From Caldifarciminota bacterium RBG_13_43_14 (GTDB taxonomy: Bacteria > Hydrothermota > Tepidihabitantia > SM23-42): 18,933 bases of DNA. The notes below the pieces were generated by a model. That model saw only the letters and a program-made list of their open reading frames with translations, did not search any database and was not told where the DNA came from. Shown here one piece after another: positions 7,963 through 16,200 of the stretch. How positions within the stretch are numbered: the stretch's first letter is position 1; the number at the start of each line of letters is the position of its first letter. The translations under genes and the position numbers were made by a program. The stretch spans positions 275 through 19,207 of the forward strand of contig MEUM01000122.1 in NCBI GenBank assembly GCA_001771735.1. Reading direction: 5' to 3'.

Positions 7963-8293
7963 TCATAAATCATAATATAAATCCTTCCATGATGGATTCA
8001 TATCATTAATTAAATTCAATTTTTTTCTTCTTGAACCACTTTTAATTTGTTTTTCTCTGCTTATTGCTTGGTAACTATCGCTAAATATTTCATAATATAC
8101 TAATTTATCTATATTATATTTATTTGTAAAACCAGCGATCAATTTTTTTTTATGTTCATATATTCTTTTCTTTAAATTACTCGTGACGCCCGTATAAACT
8201 ACTTTATTATATTGATTAGTAAGAATGTATATGTAATATTGTTTATTCATTATTGATCTTTCTTAGATTGCTTCGCTTCGCTCGCAATGACAG
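7926..8293. mobile_element. Candidate element: GIY-YIG gene between inverted REP-like palindromes
   Basis: The unit consists of a REP-like palindrome (7926-7962), an A+T-rich GIY-YIG gene, and a REP-like palindrome in the opposite orientation (8266-8293). It interrupts the lexA-dinB-dnaE cluster. No transposase is present and no target-site duplication could be recognised, so mobility is inferred from arrangement and base composition only. Confidence 0.45.
7963..8250 (-). CDS. Small GIY-YIG endonuclease (excinuclease-like single domain)
   Basis: A 95-residue protein that is a single GIY-YIG nuclease domain: YIY at 6-8, YTG at 19-21, the conserved Arg at R29 (LKKRIYEHK) and the catalytic Glu probably E66 in REKQIK. 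The C-terminal NPSWKDLY is typical of the small stand-alone family (YhbQ/UPF0213-like), whose biological role is poorly defined. The gene is much poorer in G+C than its neighbours (57 of 240 bases in 7981-8220, about 24%, against roughly 43% nearby), and its product is rich in K, I, N and Y, which suggests acquisition. The ribosome binding site is weak (AGAAAG). It is co-directional with lexA and dinB and sits between REP-like palindromes. Confidence 0.88.
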   Translation of the reverse strand: MNKQYYIYILTNQYNKVVYTGVTSNLKKRIYEHKKKLIAGFTNKYNIDKLVYYEIFSDSYQAISREKQIKSGSRRKKLNLINDMNPSWKDLYYDL

Positions 8294-8374
8294 TTTTTTG
8301 TGTCATCGCGAGCCCCGAGCTGGTTGAGGGGCGTGGCGATCTTTGGGATTGCTTCGCTTCGCTCGCAATGACAG
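8266..8374. repeat. REP-like palindrome cluster, right flank of the GIY-YIG gene
   Basis: Two identical 28-nt copies begin GATTGCTTCGC and end CGCAATGACAG (8266-8293 and 8347-8374). Between them is a divergent copy in the opposite orientation (8301-8342), starting TGTCATCGCGAGCCCC and ending GGGGCGTGGCGATCT, which can form a long stem. All belong to the family at 7926-7962. The cluster ends 12 nt from the lexA stop codon, so it would lie in the 3' end of the lexA message. Confidence 0.8.
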
Positions 8375-8386
8375 ATAGGGGGTTCC

Positions 8387-8947
8387 TCATAATTGTCTTA
8401 TAACTCCGATTACTTTGCCGATTATCTCGAATTCCCCGGTGAGAGTAGGGTAAGCGTCATTTTCCGGTTTCAGTACGAATGTAGAGTCGGTTCTTATCAA
8501 ACGTTTCACCGTTGTTTCTTCTCCAAAATTGGCGACCACGATATCATTATTCAATGCTTCCTTGCTTGGTTTGACCACGACCATATCGCCGTCAAAAATA
8601 TGGGCGCCAATCATGCTCTCGCCCTGTACTTTTAAAAGAAAACAATTACGCCATTGTATCGGGTTAAAATGCCCTTCGATCTCTTCAAAGGCGAGATCAG
8701 GCAGGCCGGCCGCTACCCGGCCGACTATTGGCATGAGCTTTTGTTTGATCCGTATGCCCCGGGCCTGGCCCGGAATTTTCTCGATCAATCCCTGCTGGGC
8801 AAGACTATCCATATGTACTTTGACCGCTTTGGTGCTTTTTAGCCCTATTTTTCGAGCTATTTCCCGTATAGATGGAGGATAGCCGTGCTCATCAGCAAAT
8901 TGCTGTATTGCCTTAAAGATCCTGTTTTTTGTATCTCTTTTCTTCAT
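8387..8947 (-). CDS. lexA: LexA repressor, SOS regulator (self-cleaving)
   Basis: A 186-residue LexA. The N-terminal winged helix (about 1-68) has the family pattern GYPPSIREIARKIGLKSTKAVKVHMDSL. The self-cleavage bond is A80-G81 in GRVAAGLP. The S24-type protease domain carries the nucleophile S111 in QGESMIG and the general base K148 in TVKRL. RecA-stimulated cleavage would lift repression after DNA damage. The start ATG at 8947 follows AAAGGAG at a good distance. The gene heads a same-strand cluster with dinB and a DnaE2-like polymerase, the usual targets of LexA in mutasome cassettes. Its promoter lies about 270 nt upstream, so the leader is long and filled with repeats. Confidence 0.96.
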   Translation of the reverse strand: MKKRDTKNRIFKAIQQFADEHGYPPSIREIARKIGLKSTKAVKVHMDSLAQQGLIEKIPGQARGIRIKQKLMPIVGRVAAGLPDLAFEEIEGHFNPIQWRNCFLLKVQGESMIGAHIFDGDMVVVKPSKEALNNDIVVANFGEETTVKRLIRTDSTFVLKPENDAYPTLTGEFEIIGKVIGVIRQL

Positions 8948-8961
8948 AGAAACTCCTTTAG

Positions 8962-9083
8962 AACAGATGGTTTAATGGTTGGGGTTAGGATGCTGGATAA
9001 CAAACTACAATATTACTCTATTTTCAACCAATTATCCATTACCGATCCTGTTCCAGCTTCTTAACCCTTTGACCATTATCTAT
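8962..9083. repeat. Degenerate repeats in the lexA leader, shared with 17686-17756
   Basis: Read on the minus strand, 8996-8962 starts CCAGCATCC and ends CCATCTGT with AACC/CATTAA in between. It is close to the sequence at 17722-17756 and more loosely to 17686-17717. A further related stretch begins CCAGCTTCTTAACCC at 9054. No open reading frame of note. The sequence is transcribed as part of the lexA leader if the promoter at 9221-9248 is real. Confidence 0.5.
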
Positions 9084-9093
9084 CTTTTGGTAA

Positions 9094-9200
9094 ACCCCGT
9101 AGGAAATCCTGTTATTATATAACCAGCAGGGGCATTTATCATATATTTAATCACTTTTTAATTACATCAACCCTGAAGGGTAAGATTTCTCCTACGGGGT
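9094..9200. repeat. 107-bp inverted-repeat element in the lexA leader
   Basis: ACCCCGTAGGAAATC (9094-9108) faces its complement with a 2-nt insertion, GATTTCTCCTACGGGGT (9184-9200). Length and end sequence (CCCGT-AG-GAAA) resemble the 115-bp element inside the polymerase gene. The right end touches the palindrome at 9199-9214. The interior is A+T-rich with a small CCCTGAAGGG hairpin (9171-9180). Confidence 0.65.
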
Positions 9201-9214
9201 AAACATTTGTTTAC
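9199..9214. promoter_or_regulatory. Candidate operator at the lexA transcription start
   Basis: GTAAACATTTGTTTAC is a 7+2+7 palindrome (GTAAACA/TGTTTAC around TT). It lies immediately downstream of the lexA -10 box, covering the expected start of transcription, where a repressor would block initiation. It matches neither the E. coli (CTGT-N8-ACAG) nor the Bacillus (GAAC-N4-GTTC) LexA box, so assigning it to LexA is an inference from position. Confidence 0.45.
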
Positions 9215-9220
9215 ATATAC

Positions 9221-9248
9221 ATTATAACAAAAATATGTTAATTGTCAA
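9221..9248 (-). promoter_or_regulatory. Promoter of lexA
   Basis: On the minus strand TTGACA (plus 9243-9248), a 16-nt spacer and TATAAT (plus 9221-9226), both consensus hexamers. Transcription would start near 9214, giving a leader of about 267 nt before the lexA ATG. Confidence 0.7.
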
Positions 9249-9287
9249 GGGGGGAAAAACGATAGACGCTCTAAACGGAAAAGACAT

Positions 9288-9389
9288 TGGGGTCAGGTCT
9301 TGCATTCATATATCACATCAGGGTTACTTACAGCAAAATATTCTTGGAGATATAAGTAGTTGAATGTAATATTGCAAGACCTGACCCCA
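9288..9389. repeat. 102-bp MITE-like element with 17-bp inverted ends
   Basis: Perfect terminal inverted repeats, TGGGGTCAGGTCTTGCA (9288-9304) and its complement (9373-9389), enclose 68 bp of A+T-rich sequence with no open frame. From memory, similar GGGGTCAGGTCTTGCA-type ends accompany REP-associated/IS200-like Y1 transposases in other genomes. No transposase is present here, so this would be a non-autonomous copy or solo ends. Confidence 0.7.
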
Positions 9390-9615
9390 GAAGTTATTTA
9401 TATTCGCCCGAATTGAGATTAAAGGAAGAAATTGGAGGTCATTGGTGTAAGTATCAATAAATCAATATTTATCGCGCCACCCTAAGATTGCCGTTGTTCA
9501 ACGAGCAGGGTGGCTCAGGTAGTTATCCGTGGCTCAGATGAGCCTTGCTTCGCCCAGAATTTGTCTTCTCATTGAATTTTACAAAAGACGTGTAATTACT
9601 GTAATCGGTAAAAAT
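9390..9615. other. Gene-free stretch with two hairpins
   Basis: No credible gene. Two hairpins are visible: GCCACCCT/AGGGTGGC (9476-9483/9507-9514) and GGCTCA-GA-TGAGCC (9531-9544); the word TGGCTCAG occurs twice (9511 and 9530). These look like remnants of further intergenic repeats. No promoter was assigned here. Confidence 0.5.
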
Positions 9616-9845
9616 GAAACTTGGACACATCTTAACGATTGGAAATAATGTGTACACTGGAAAATTTGAAAAAGTCGGATAAATCCGACCGCTACAAAAT
9701 ATAACGAAAAACCCCGTTAAATGATAAAGCATTGACGAGAAGATAACAAAGCCAGCGAATTATGATACAATATTTAACGGGTTTATCAAATATAGTAAAT
9801 ATTAAATATAACATTAAATTAAACAGAAAGATGTGTCCAAGTTTC
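9616..9845. repeat. 230-bp MITE-like element with 18-bp inverted ends
   Basis: Perfect 18-bp terminal inverted repeats, GAAACTTGGACACATCTT (9616-9633) and its complement (9828-9845). Inside are the hairpin GTCGGAT-AA-ATCCGAC (9674-9689) and an inner inverted repeat ACCCCGTTAAAT/ATTTAACGGGT (9711-9722/9772-9782). The interior is A+T-rich and carries no convincing coding frame. It ends 12 nt before the -35 box of the 1096-aa protein gene. Confidence 0.75.
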
Positions 9846-9857
9846 TGGGTAAAAGCC

Positions 9858-9885
9858 TTGACAATTGATGAATCGCTTCTATAAT
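9858..9885 (+). promoter_or_regulatory. Promoter of the exported propeller protein gene
   Basis: TTGACA (9858-9863), 16-nt spacer, TATAAT (9880-9885). The predicted start near 9892 leaves a 20-nt leader with GGGGAGG (9901-9907) placed 4 nt before ATG 9912. Confidence 0.75.
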
Positions 9886-9911
9886 TAAGTATCGAAATAA
9901 GGGGAGGCATT

Positions 9912-12900
9912 ATGAAAAGATTCGCGTTATCTATAATATTTGTTGTTGTTTTCATTTCAATCGCATCCGCGCAATGGAATCCAGATACAATACTGATATG
10001 GGATAATGACCGCGGTCTGTCCAGGCAGACTTTTCCCGCGGTCGGCTCGCATGGAGATCGGGTTTTTCTCGCCTGGCAGGACAGCCGCTGGGGCGATCAT
10101 GATATATATCGTCAAACATTGTTCTGGGGCGGCGGTTTAGACGGTAAGAACGAGCCAGTATCGATAGATGATTATAATCGTTTTCATCAGATCTATCCTG
10201 ATATTACGGCAAATCCGGCAAATGAATTTGTTACGGTATGGGAAGATTCTTCATATCGACCAGCTAACCGAACTATGATATTATGCCGTATTCAGGATTG
10301 GAATGTGTTCTGCATTGATGAAGGTGGGACATCAAGGAAACAACCGTCGATAGACAGCCGGGAAAGCGGTGAATTCGTCGTTACCTGGGCGCATAATGAT
10401 AATGGCAGCTTCCCGACTATAATGTACGGTTTGTATGACCGTTATGGTTCAGAAATGAGAAAGGATATTGTAAGACAAAGGGATTCGATCCGGGCATATG
10501 TGCCAATTAGCCGGGTCGCTTATTGTGATTCGGGATTTTTAGTCGTTTATGAAGATTCAAGCCGGGATGGGTCGCAGCGGTCCATATATGGGAATTATTA
10601 TAAGTATGACGGCGCCTTACTGAATTATCACGTGAAGATAAGTTGCCGCAGCGGTGATACTTATAATGAACAGTGCCCGGATGTAGCGGTCTGTAATGAT
10701 GGTTACGGTGTTGCCGTGTGGCAGGACAGTCGTAGTGGTGCTGAATTATGGGCACAGGAATTTGTATTTCGAAGCGGCGGAATATCCTTTTCAGGTTCAG
10801 AAATGCAAATTACTGATTCACCAACAATAGTCGAATACGGACCCAGGGCGGCTGTATTCATGACCAGCGATTTTGTCGTGGTCTGGCATGATGTAAGAAG
10901 CGGAGACTATAACGTATGGTATCGTTCAAATGTAAATGGTTGGAAACAAATCGACACAATATCAGTTAATATTAATGATCGCCAAATGTGTCCGGACATT
11001 CATACACGCTATGGCGAAACCGTTGCCATGACCTGGATGAGCCGGGCATTAAGTTCATATGAAGATGTTTTTGCCCGCCACTGGGCTCTAAGCGGCTCTC
11101 AGCCTACCGGGCTTATTCCAATAACCGGCGATATCAAGATCATACCTTCAAGCCCGGATACGGGTGTTGGCGGTAAAAAATGCTGGTATTTCGATGATGA
11201 AAATTATGACAATCCATTAACACCATGGAATGAAGATCCGGTTGACGAACCCGATTCTGTTTATGCTGATCTTGAATATGCGATGCTCGATCAGCTAATG
11301 GAATTGAATACCAATGGACAATATTTTGTGGTGGTCAGTGAAACATTGCCGATTCGTTATCAGGGAATAAATGGTTTGGGCGCTTATGAAGCAATACTGC
11401 TTGATTATGGCTACCGGACGGCTGATGCTAGTGCCGGAGTAATGAGTTCGGCTGAGAGTGATTCATTACGCAATGAAATAATTATTAATGGTGCGGCGGC
11501 AATGATGGAAGGTAATGATTTTGGCTCAATGTATAGCACCTCATCACTTTTCCGGGATTGTTTTTATGCCAGCTATAAAGGTGATGGAGCACCTTATACT
11601 ACCGGTAATATTGATACATTGTACGGTAGAAGCATGTTTGCTATTGATGAGACACTAAAATACGATTATCAAGACCTGGTCGATAATTATGTTGATTCAA
11701 TAAGCGCGATCAGTCCAGGTCGTAATATTTTAATGAGCGGTAATCCTTTAGATAGATGGTCAGCATTCCGCTCAGTCGGCTGGGGTAATTATTTTGATAA
11801 GGATGGCCGACCTCCGGGTAATACACTGTATCATACATTCCCTTTAAGTGGTATTAAAAGCACGGATCATCCCAATACCTATTCGGAGTTTTACCGCCGC
11901 TGTATGGGTTTTCTTGGGTTGAACTGCCAGCCCGAGCCGATCACTAATTTAATGGCCGATACCGTCGGCTTTAGCGAGGGCAAGTTGCAATTGATCTGGA
12001 CCATAGTATCTGATGACAGCCTTAGAGACCCCTGTAATTCCGGTTATACGCTGAAATTCTCCCGTACGAAAATGACCAATGACGCCCAGTTCAATGCTGC
12101 TGAAACATATTATCAGACCTGGACCACGCCCGGTGCTTACGGTGATACGGTTAAACAGTCTTTAGGCGGATTGCCCCCGCTTGATACATTGATCTTTGCC
12201 CTGAAAGTTGAAGATGAAGACGGTCTGATCAATGCCCTTGGCGCCGAACCGCAAACGGTCGTGCCTGGTGATTCGGTTTCGCCGCATACAATAATGATCG
12301 GTAATAATTATGTAAAGGATTTTTCCAATGCCTATGAAATGCTGCACGCGCATAGTTTTGACACGCTTTTTGTGACCTGGGACGCAAGCTATATATATAT
12401 TGGTTTTGCGCGTATAAGCTTTAACGGCTCTGGTGATTTCTTTGTTTATATGGATGTCACATCCGGCGGTCCGGACAGCACTTATCCTCAAAACGGTTTG
12501 CCCGGGGTCTCACGATTCAATGCATCTCCGAATATCTTTTATCCGGATTATGTCTTTGTGGTCGAGAATAGTTCATCATATACTTTATATCAAGGAACTG
12601 CAACCGACGGTAATCGTGACACCTGGAATCCAATTACCTTTAACGGAGGTTTTATGGAAGATAATGTGGTAAATGGTTATCAATATACGGAAATTGCGAT
12701 TCCTTTTAGCAATATTGGTTATAATACCAGCAATCCGTTCAAGCTGATCGTGATCGTTCAGAGCGAATCCAGCAACAGCATTACCCGCATTTACCCCACG
12801 TCCAATCCCACCGGGCCGAGTCAAATAATCACGAATTACTATTACTGGTCGCATCTTGGATCCGGGCTCGTTCCGAATAAAAGTTATCAGTTGATCGGTA

Positions 12901-13202
12901 TTACTGAACAAGATTCACCGATACAGGATCATGCTATTGCCGGTTTTGACATTATCCCTAATCCAAACAATGGACAGATGCAATTTATTTTCCCGGCGAA
13001 TACGATCGGACCGGTCAGACTATCGATCTATGATGTTTCCGGACGCAAAGTAATTGAACAAACATTTGAAGAGAATATTGAAAATACGTGGAATTGGAAC
13101 GCTGCTGATAGTAAGGGGAATAGACTGCCGGCTGGAATTTATTTTGCTGAACTGGAAGGCGGCTCGAGTGTATTGATTAAAAAGGTCGTGCTGTTAAAAT
13201 AG
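9912..13202 (+). CDS. Exported multidomain protein: beta-propeller repeats plus C-terminal sorting-type domain
   Basis: A 1096-residue exported protein with signal peptide MKRFALSIIFVVVFISIASA (cleaved before Q21). Seven repeats centred on a [VTA]W-x-D-S/R motif lie at residues 54, 109, 158, 212, 269, 324 and 374, 49-57 apart, as expected of a seven-bladed propeller. Next comes an unassigned region (about 420-670), beginning CWYFDDENYDNP. It is followed by a fibronectin-III-like segment (about 674-780), a beta-rich segment resembling DOMON/carbohydrate-binding domains (about 790-985) and a FlgD-like C-terminal domain (1010-1096; VRLSIYDVSGRKV, LPAGIYFAEL, final KKVVLLK). Such tails serve as type IX sorting signals in Bacteroidota and occur widely in FCB candidate phyla. 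It probably resides on the surface or is released; no catalytic motif was recognised and the binding partner is unknown. Confidence 0.88.
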   Translation: MKRFALSIIFVVVFISIASAQWNPDTILIWDNDRGLSRQTFPAVGSHGDRVFLAWQDSRWGDHDIYRQTLFWGGGLDGKNEPVSIDDYNRFHQIYPDITANPANEFVTVWEDSSYRPANRTMILCRIQDWNVFCIDEGGTSRKQPSIDSRESGEFVVTWAHNDNGSFPTIMYGLYDRYGSEMRKDIVRQRDSIRAYVPISRVAYCDSGFLVVYEDSSRDGSQRSIYGNYYKYDGALLNYHVKISCRSGDTYNEQCPDVAVCNDGYGVAVWQDSRSGAELWAQEFVFRSGGISFSGSEMQITDSPTIVEYGPRAAVFMTSDFVVVWHDVRSGDYNVWYRSNVNGWKQIDTISVNINDRQMCPDIHTRYGETVAMTWMSRALSSYEDVFARHWALSGSQPTGLIPITGDIKIIPSSPDTGVGGKKCWYFDDENYDNPLTPWNEDPVDEPDSVYADLEYAMLDQLMELNTNGQYFVVVSETLPIRYQGINGLGAYEAILLDYGYRTADASAGVMSSAESDSLRNEIIINGAAAMMEGNDFGSMYSTSSLFRDCFYASYKGDGAPYTTGNIDTLYGRSMFAIDETLKYDYQDLVDNYVDSISAISPGRNILMSGNPLDRWSAFRSVGWGNYFDKDGRPPGNTLYHTFPLSGIKSTDHPNTYSEFYRRCMGFLGLNCQPEPITNLMADTVGFSEGKLQLIWTIVSDDSLRDPCNSGYTLKFSRTKMTNDAQFNAAETYYQTWTTPGAYGDTVKQSLGGLPPLDTLIFALKVEDEDGLINALGAEPQTVVPGDSVSPHTIMIGNNYVKDFSNAYEMLHAHSFDTLFVTWDASYIYIGFARISFNGSGDFFVYMDVTSGGPDSTYPQNGLPGVSRFNASPNIFYPDYVFVVENSSSYTLYQGTATDGNRDTWNPITFNGGFMEDNVVNGYQYTEIAIPFSNIGYNTSNPFKLIVIVQSESSNSITRIYPTSNPTGPSQIITNYYYWSHLGSGLVPNKSYQLIGITEQDSPIQDHAIAGFDIIPNPNNGQMQFIFPANTIGPVRLSIYDVSGRKVIEQTFEENIENTWNWNAADSKGNRLPAGIYFAELEGGSSVLIKKVVLLK

Positions 13203-13203
13203 A

Positions 13204-16200
13204 TCAGCTGATAGCATTAAGAAAGTTGTTTTTATAATTATTTTTGATATTCTCAGGTAGACCGTCAGTCATTTTTTCGATCATTTTTTCATATTCAAAT
13301 CGATTTTGCGTTTCCTCAACCGTTTGATTATTGATCTTGCCCAATTGGGCAAGACCGGCATGCGATAATGCTTGATATTCATGTAAATCATTTTCCTGGG
13401 CAGTTTGGATCGCCTGCTCGAACATTTTCCGCGCTGTATCATGATCGTTCTGACCGATCGCCTGCGATCCGTTGGTCAATAAATTATAGATCTTGAGAAG
13501 CTTATCATTCATTTCCTCGGCGATCGTCATGCTGCGATCGATCTGCGCTTTAGCTTCAGCACTTTTCCCTTCGATAATCGACAGGCGGCCTAATCTGGCT
13601 ATTGTCCACGCATATAGCCTTTTATTACCGAATGCCCGGCACAGATCAGGTAATTTTTCCAGGAGCGCCCGGGCACCGGCATGATCCTTTTTAAACATTA
13701 AGCCTTCGGCTTTGACCTCGAGGGTTAATGCCATTATTTCCGGATCCTGAACTTCTTGTGCCCTTGCTTCGAAATTATCCAGCATAGGGGCGACCGTGTC
13801 AAAATCACCCAATCTTATTTGTAAAGATGCGAAACCAAGATCAGAAAGTGCGGCATTACGGCCATCCTTAATATTAATGAATATTTCCCGGCTTTTATTG
13901 AAATTATCCATTGCCTGGCTAAAAGCACCCTGATAAACTTGAGCCCAGGCCAAAGAACGATAAGCTAATGCTTCGTTATAAGGATCTGTGATCTGCCGGG
14001 CGATTTCGATCGCTGGCTGATGATGTTCAATCGCATTTTTTGTTTTTCCTTGATATAGATAAGTATCACCGGTGTTAATGTGGGCAATGATGATTTGTTG
14101 TGGATCATTTATGTTTTTTGCCAGAGTCAAACATTCACTGAATTTTTCACGGGCTTTATCAAGCTGCCAGGCTTGAGCATAGAGCAATCCAAGATTACCC
14201 AGAGCCTGTAATTCGGTTAATTTATCGCCGATCTCCTGAGCCATGACAATTGATTCATACAGTTTTTTAGTTGCTTCTTCGGCATTACCGATGGATATAT
14301 TGGCCAGACCGATCATATTTAAAGTGCGGGTCAAATTCTCTTTATCCCCGATCTCATTGAATTTTTCATGTGCCTGTCTGTACTGATCGAGTGCGGCCGC
14401 AAAGTCACCTTTACGTTCTGAAAGCGAACCGAGATTCAGCCGGGTAAGGGCAATGCTCCGTATATCACCGATCTCGGTATTTATCTCAAGCGCCTCATTA
14501 AAATAATCGGTGGCTTTACTTATATCTCCGGTATGAAAATAGTAATTACCGAGATTGTTTACCGCAAGTCCGAGGATCATTTTTTCATTGATCTTACGGG
14601 CGATACGCCGGGCACGCGTCCAGTAATTCAAGCCTTTCTGGGGAACACCCATTTCCTGGAAAATAATACCGATATTGAGACAGGCGCCGGCTTCATCTTT
14701 TTCAGCGCCGAGCTGATGGGCAAGTTTTAGCGAACGCTTTTGCAGAGCGATCGCATTGGTCAGATCGCCCAATAATTTTAAGACCCAGCCTTTTTGCCTT
14801 AGGATCTCCAGTCGGCCCATCAATTGTTCAGAGGCCAGGTCTTTTGCCCCCAGCCGGGTCAATGCCTGGTCATAGTAGAATAAGGCTTCTTTTAATGCGT
14901 AGAGCCGGTAGGATTTAAAAGCCGCTGATCTGGAGAAGAAAACAGCTTTATTATTATCCTGTGACCGGGAATAATGATGAGCAAGGATCTCAAAAAATTC
15001 AGGCAATTGATTTTGATCGTTTTCTTCAATGATCGCGCCGATCTGACCATGGATCTCACGCCGCCGGCCTTTTAAAAGTGAGCCATAGGTGACTTCATAA
15101 GTAGTTGGGGATATGAATTCATAATTGGATCGACCGTTCTCTTTTCTCAAGGCCAGTATCCCTTCAAAATGGACAAGCCTTTCAAGATCGATTTTCAGAT
15201 CAGAATCATGCCGTGATAACAATCGAGAAAGTATACCGGGATCGAATTCCCGTCCGATCACTGAGGCATATTGAAGCAGCCGCCGATCGCTTTCGTTCAT
15301 ACGGTCGATCTGATCAAGGATCACGCCGGATATCGATTCGGCGATGTCAATATCTTTGAACCGACCGGTTGGGATTACGGTTCCTTTAATACGCCGGATG
15401 CCGCCTTTACGCAGGAAATACTTGATGATTTCCTGGGTAAACAGCGGATTACCCTGCGATTTTGAAAAAACCATTTCAATGATCTCGGGTTTGATCTCGT
15501 CTACGTCCAATATTCTTTTGCAGAGATCATCGACGTCGCTGAGGTTGAATCGTTCCAGTATGATAATCTTGCTGATCGGTGATTTGATCCACGGAAAAGC
15601 AAAGTCAGTACGATATTCAAAGAGCGCCAGGATTGGCAGGTCTTGCAGACCATCAAAAAGGAAATCGAAGAAGGCGATCGTTGTTGGATCGCACCATTGC
15701 AGGTCTTCGACACGTATCATGACCGGATTGTTCTGCGCTTCATGAAATACTATTTCGCGGGTAACATGGAATATTCTCTTTTGTAGTTCTTCCGGAGGTA
15801 TGTTGTCGATCTCCGGATATTGAATTCCCATTAGTATGCCTATGTAAGGAAGATATTCTTCGACCGAAAATTTCAGGGATTTTAGTTTCATGCTGATAAG
15901 AAGGTTCTTTTCGTCATCGGTCGCTTCTTTTTTCATTTTAAGATAACCAGCGATCATGTTGATCAGTCCTGTGTAAGCGGTATTGTTATCATAGGGCATA
16001 CAACGTGCGGTCAATGAGGTAAAACCGTTGTTTTGAGCAAGGTCAATTGCTTCCAATGCTAATCTGGTTTTACCCATGCCCGGGTCACCGGTAATACCCA
16101 TTATTACCGGTTTTCTTGATTTTGCACTTTCTATGCCCATATTTATTGCATGCTTTTCAGTTTGCCGGCCGACGATCTGTAATCGAGTTGTATCCGGTAA

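Noticed and set aside
7898..8374. CRISPR array from the repeated 28-nt sequence
   Set aside because: There are only two identical direct copies, the units are palindromic and in mixed orientation, and no regular spacers or cas genes are seen.
8948..9911. tRNA or other structured RNA gene in the long gap
   Set aside because: No T-loop GTTCGA-type sequence, cloverleaf or known riboswitch core was found; the structure present is explained by inverted-repeat elements.
9523..9955. Two minus-strand open frames in the gap before the exported-protein gene
   Set aside because: They run through inverted-repeat elements and the promoter and start of the real gene, have no Shine-Dalgarno sequence and look non-coding.
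15344..15745. 133-codon open frame on the plus strand inside the cyclase gene
   Set aside because: Shadow of the AAA domain coding sequence; the encoded protein has no family features.
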